Assembly (NCBI GenBank): GCA_964385715.1
Contig: CAYLRE010000102.1
Coordinates: 1 to 14,494 of the forward strand
Length of the DNA stretch: 14,494 nucleotides
Direction of reading: 5' to 3'
Origin: MB-PLM-2 sp964385715
GTDB taxonomy: Bacteria > Planctomycetota > Planctomycetia > Pirellulales > UBA7805
Of the stretch, positions 13,977-14,494 are shown piece by piece (within the stretch, counting starts at the first letter, position 1; every line of letters begins with the position of its first letter). The notes under the pieces are model-generated. The model made no database searches. It saw nothing but the letters and a program-made list of their open reading frames with translations, and was not told the origin of the DNA. The position numbers and the translations under genes are program-made.

Positions 13977-14494
13977 ATGGTTATCAAGCTAAATTGTCCA
14001 CAAGGTCATCGCGTGACCTGTCCTGACGATAAGGTCGGACAGACGGGGCGGTGTCCCAAATGCGGTTCTTCTTTTCGTGTGCCGGAAACGCGACCGGACG
14101 CTTCGAGTCCGAATTTGAACGGCCAGATCGAAGACCAGATCGTTTTTCTTTGCCCGAATGGACACAAGCTCAACGGGCCATCGAGTTTGCAGGGGAAGCC
14201 AGGTAGCTGTCCCCATTGCAATGCTCGGTTTGTCATTCCGGACTTCGATGACCTGGAAGAAGAGACGTACGAGACCGGAGATTCGGATTCGGATCTGTGG
14301 ACCGACGACGGTGGTGACGAAGAGGCCATCGATTCGATCGAGCCCTTGCCGGACGATGCTAGCGGCGTTCGCCAAGGTGGCTGGGCCCCCGCGCACGATT
14401 CGTCAACGAATGCCGGTGGCCGAACGGATCAGCCCTTGGACGAGTTGTTCGATCGCTTTTGGGGCTACAAGCGGCGCGGTTCGGTACTAAAACT
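13977..14494 (+). CDS. Tandem zinc-ribbon protein, 3' end outside window
   Basis: The frame from ATG 13977 stays open to the window edge (172 codons visible). It carries two copies of the same zinc-binding module: C7-x3-H11 ... C26-x2-C29, and C59-x3-H63 ... C78-x2-C81, exactly 52 residues apart, each ending in F-x-[VI]-P. After residue 88 the chain turns strongly acidic (DLEEETYETG, DSDSDL, DDGGDEEA), then has a polar stretch and a basic patch (YKRR) at the edge. No catalytic domain is visible yet. GAAGA lies about 9 bases upstream of the ATG. The function is unknown; a nucleic-acid or protein-binding adaptor would fit the zinc modules. It is divergent from the zinc-ribbon membrane protein and may be related to it through the N-terminal module. 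Confidence 0.85.
   Translation, partial: MVIKLNCPQGHRVTCPDDKVGQTGRCPKCGSSFRVPETRPDASSPNLNGQIEDQIVFLCPNGHKLNGPSSLQGKPGSCPHCNARFVIPDFDDLEEETYETGDSDSDLWTDDGGDEEAIDSIEPLPDDASGVRQGGWAPAHDSSTNAGGRTDQPLDELFDRFWGYKRRGSVLK

Noticed and set aside
13849..13992. 47-codon frame with a hydrophobic segment upstream of the tandem zinc-ribbon gene
   Set aside because: It overlaps the next gene by 16 bases, lacks a ribosome binding site, overlaps a promoter candidate and has no recognised family content. A small membrane peptide cannot be fully excluded.

Overview
The window looks like chromosomal DNA of a planctomycete, probably of the Pirellulales type. The lineage is inferred from several features: a membrane-anchored beta-helix protein, short zinc-ribbon modules joined to acidic or membrane domains, a small secreted CxxCH protein, loose gene packing with few clear Shine-Dalgarno sites, and moderately high GC. 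No rRNA, tRNA, CRISPR array, insertion sequence or phage gene was found.

Layout. Positions 1-1695 (+) hold the C-terminal part of a membrane-anchored protein with a likely right-handed beta-helix. Convergent to it is an OPT-family transporter (3854-1770, -). A 360-base divergent spacer with promoter-like and repeat elements separates that from a small secreted monoheme-motif protein (4215-4673, +). A bidirectional hairpin terminator (4736-4774) separates this gene from a minus-strand series read miaA (8572-7634), aspS (7477-5708), then a TlpA-like lipoprotein (5605-4808). Divergent from miaA is a plus-strand series: a nitrilase-fold glutaminase (8871-9806), the NAD synthetase nadE (9872-10705) and an MtfA-like M90 zinc peptidase (10774-11535). 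Convergent to that is a minus-strand pair: a zinc-ribbon membrane protein (13671-12928), then a SAMHD1-like HD phosphohydrolase (12879-11548). The window ends in a plus-strand gene with two tandem zinc ribbons (13977 to the edge), divergent from the zinc-ribbon membrane protein.

How the genes work together. The clearest partnership is the glutaminase plus nadE. They appear to be the two halves of glutamine-dependent NAD synthetase, which many bacteria make as one fused chain. The miaA and aspS genes both serve translation; AspRS carries residues associated with the non-discriminating class, implying indirect Asn-tRNA synthesis through GatCAB elsewhere in the genome. The HD enzyme and the zinc-ribbon membrane protein may be co-transcribed.

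No defence island or mobile cassette is visible. The points most worth a second look are the split NAD synthetase, two envelope proteins that have lost or lack expected redox ligands (a TlpA fold without CxxC, and a CxxCH protein without a usual distal ligand), and the divergent pair of related zinc-ribbon genes.
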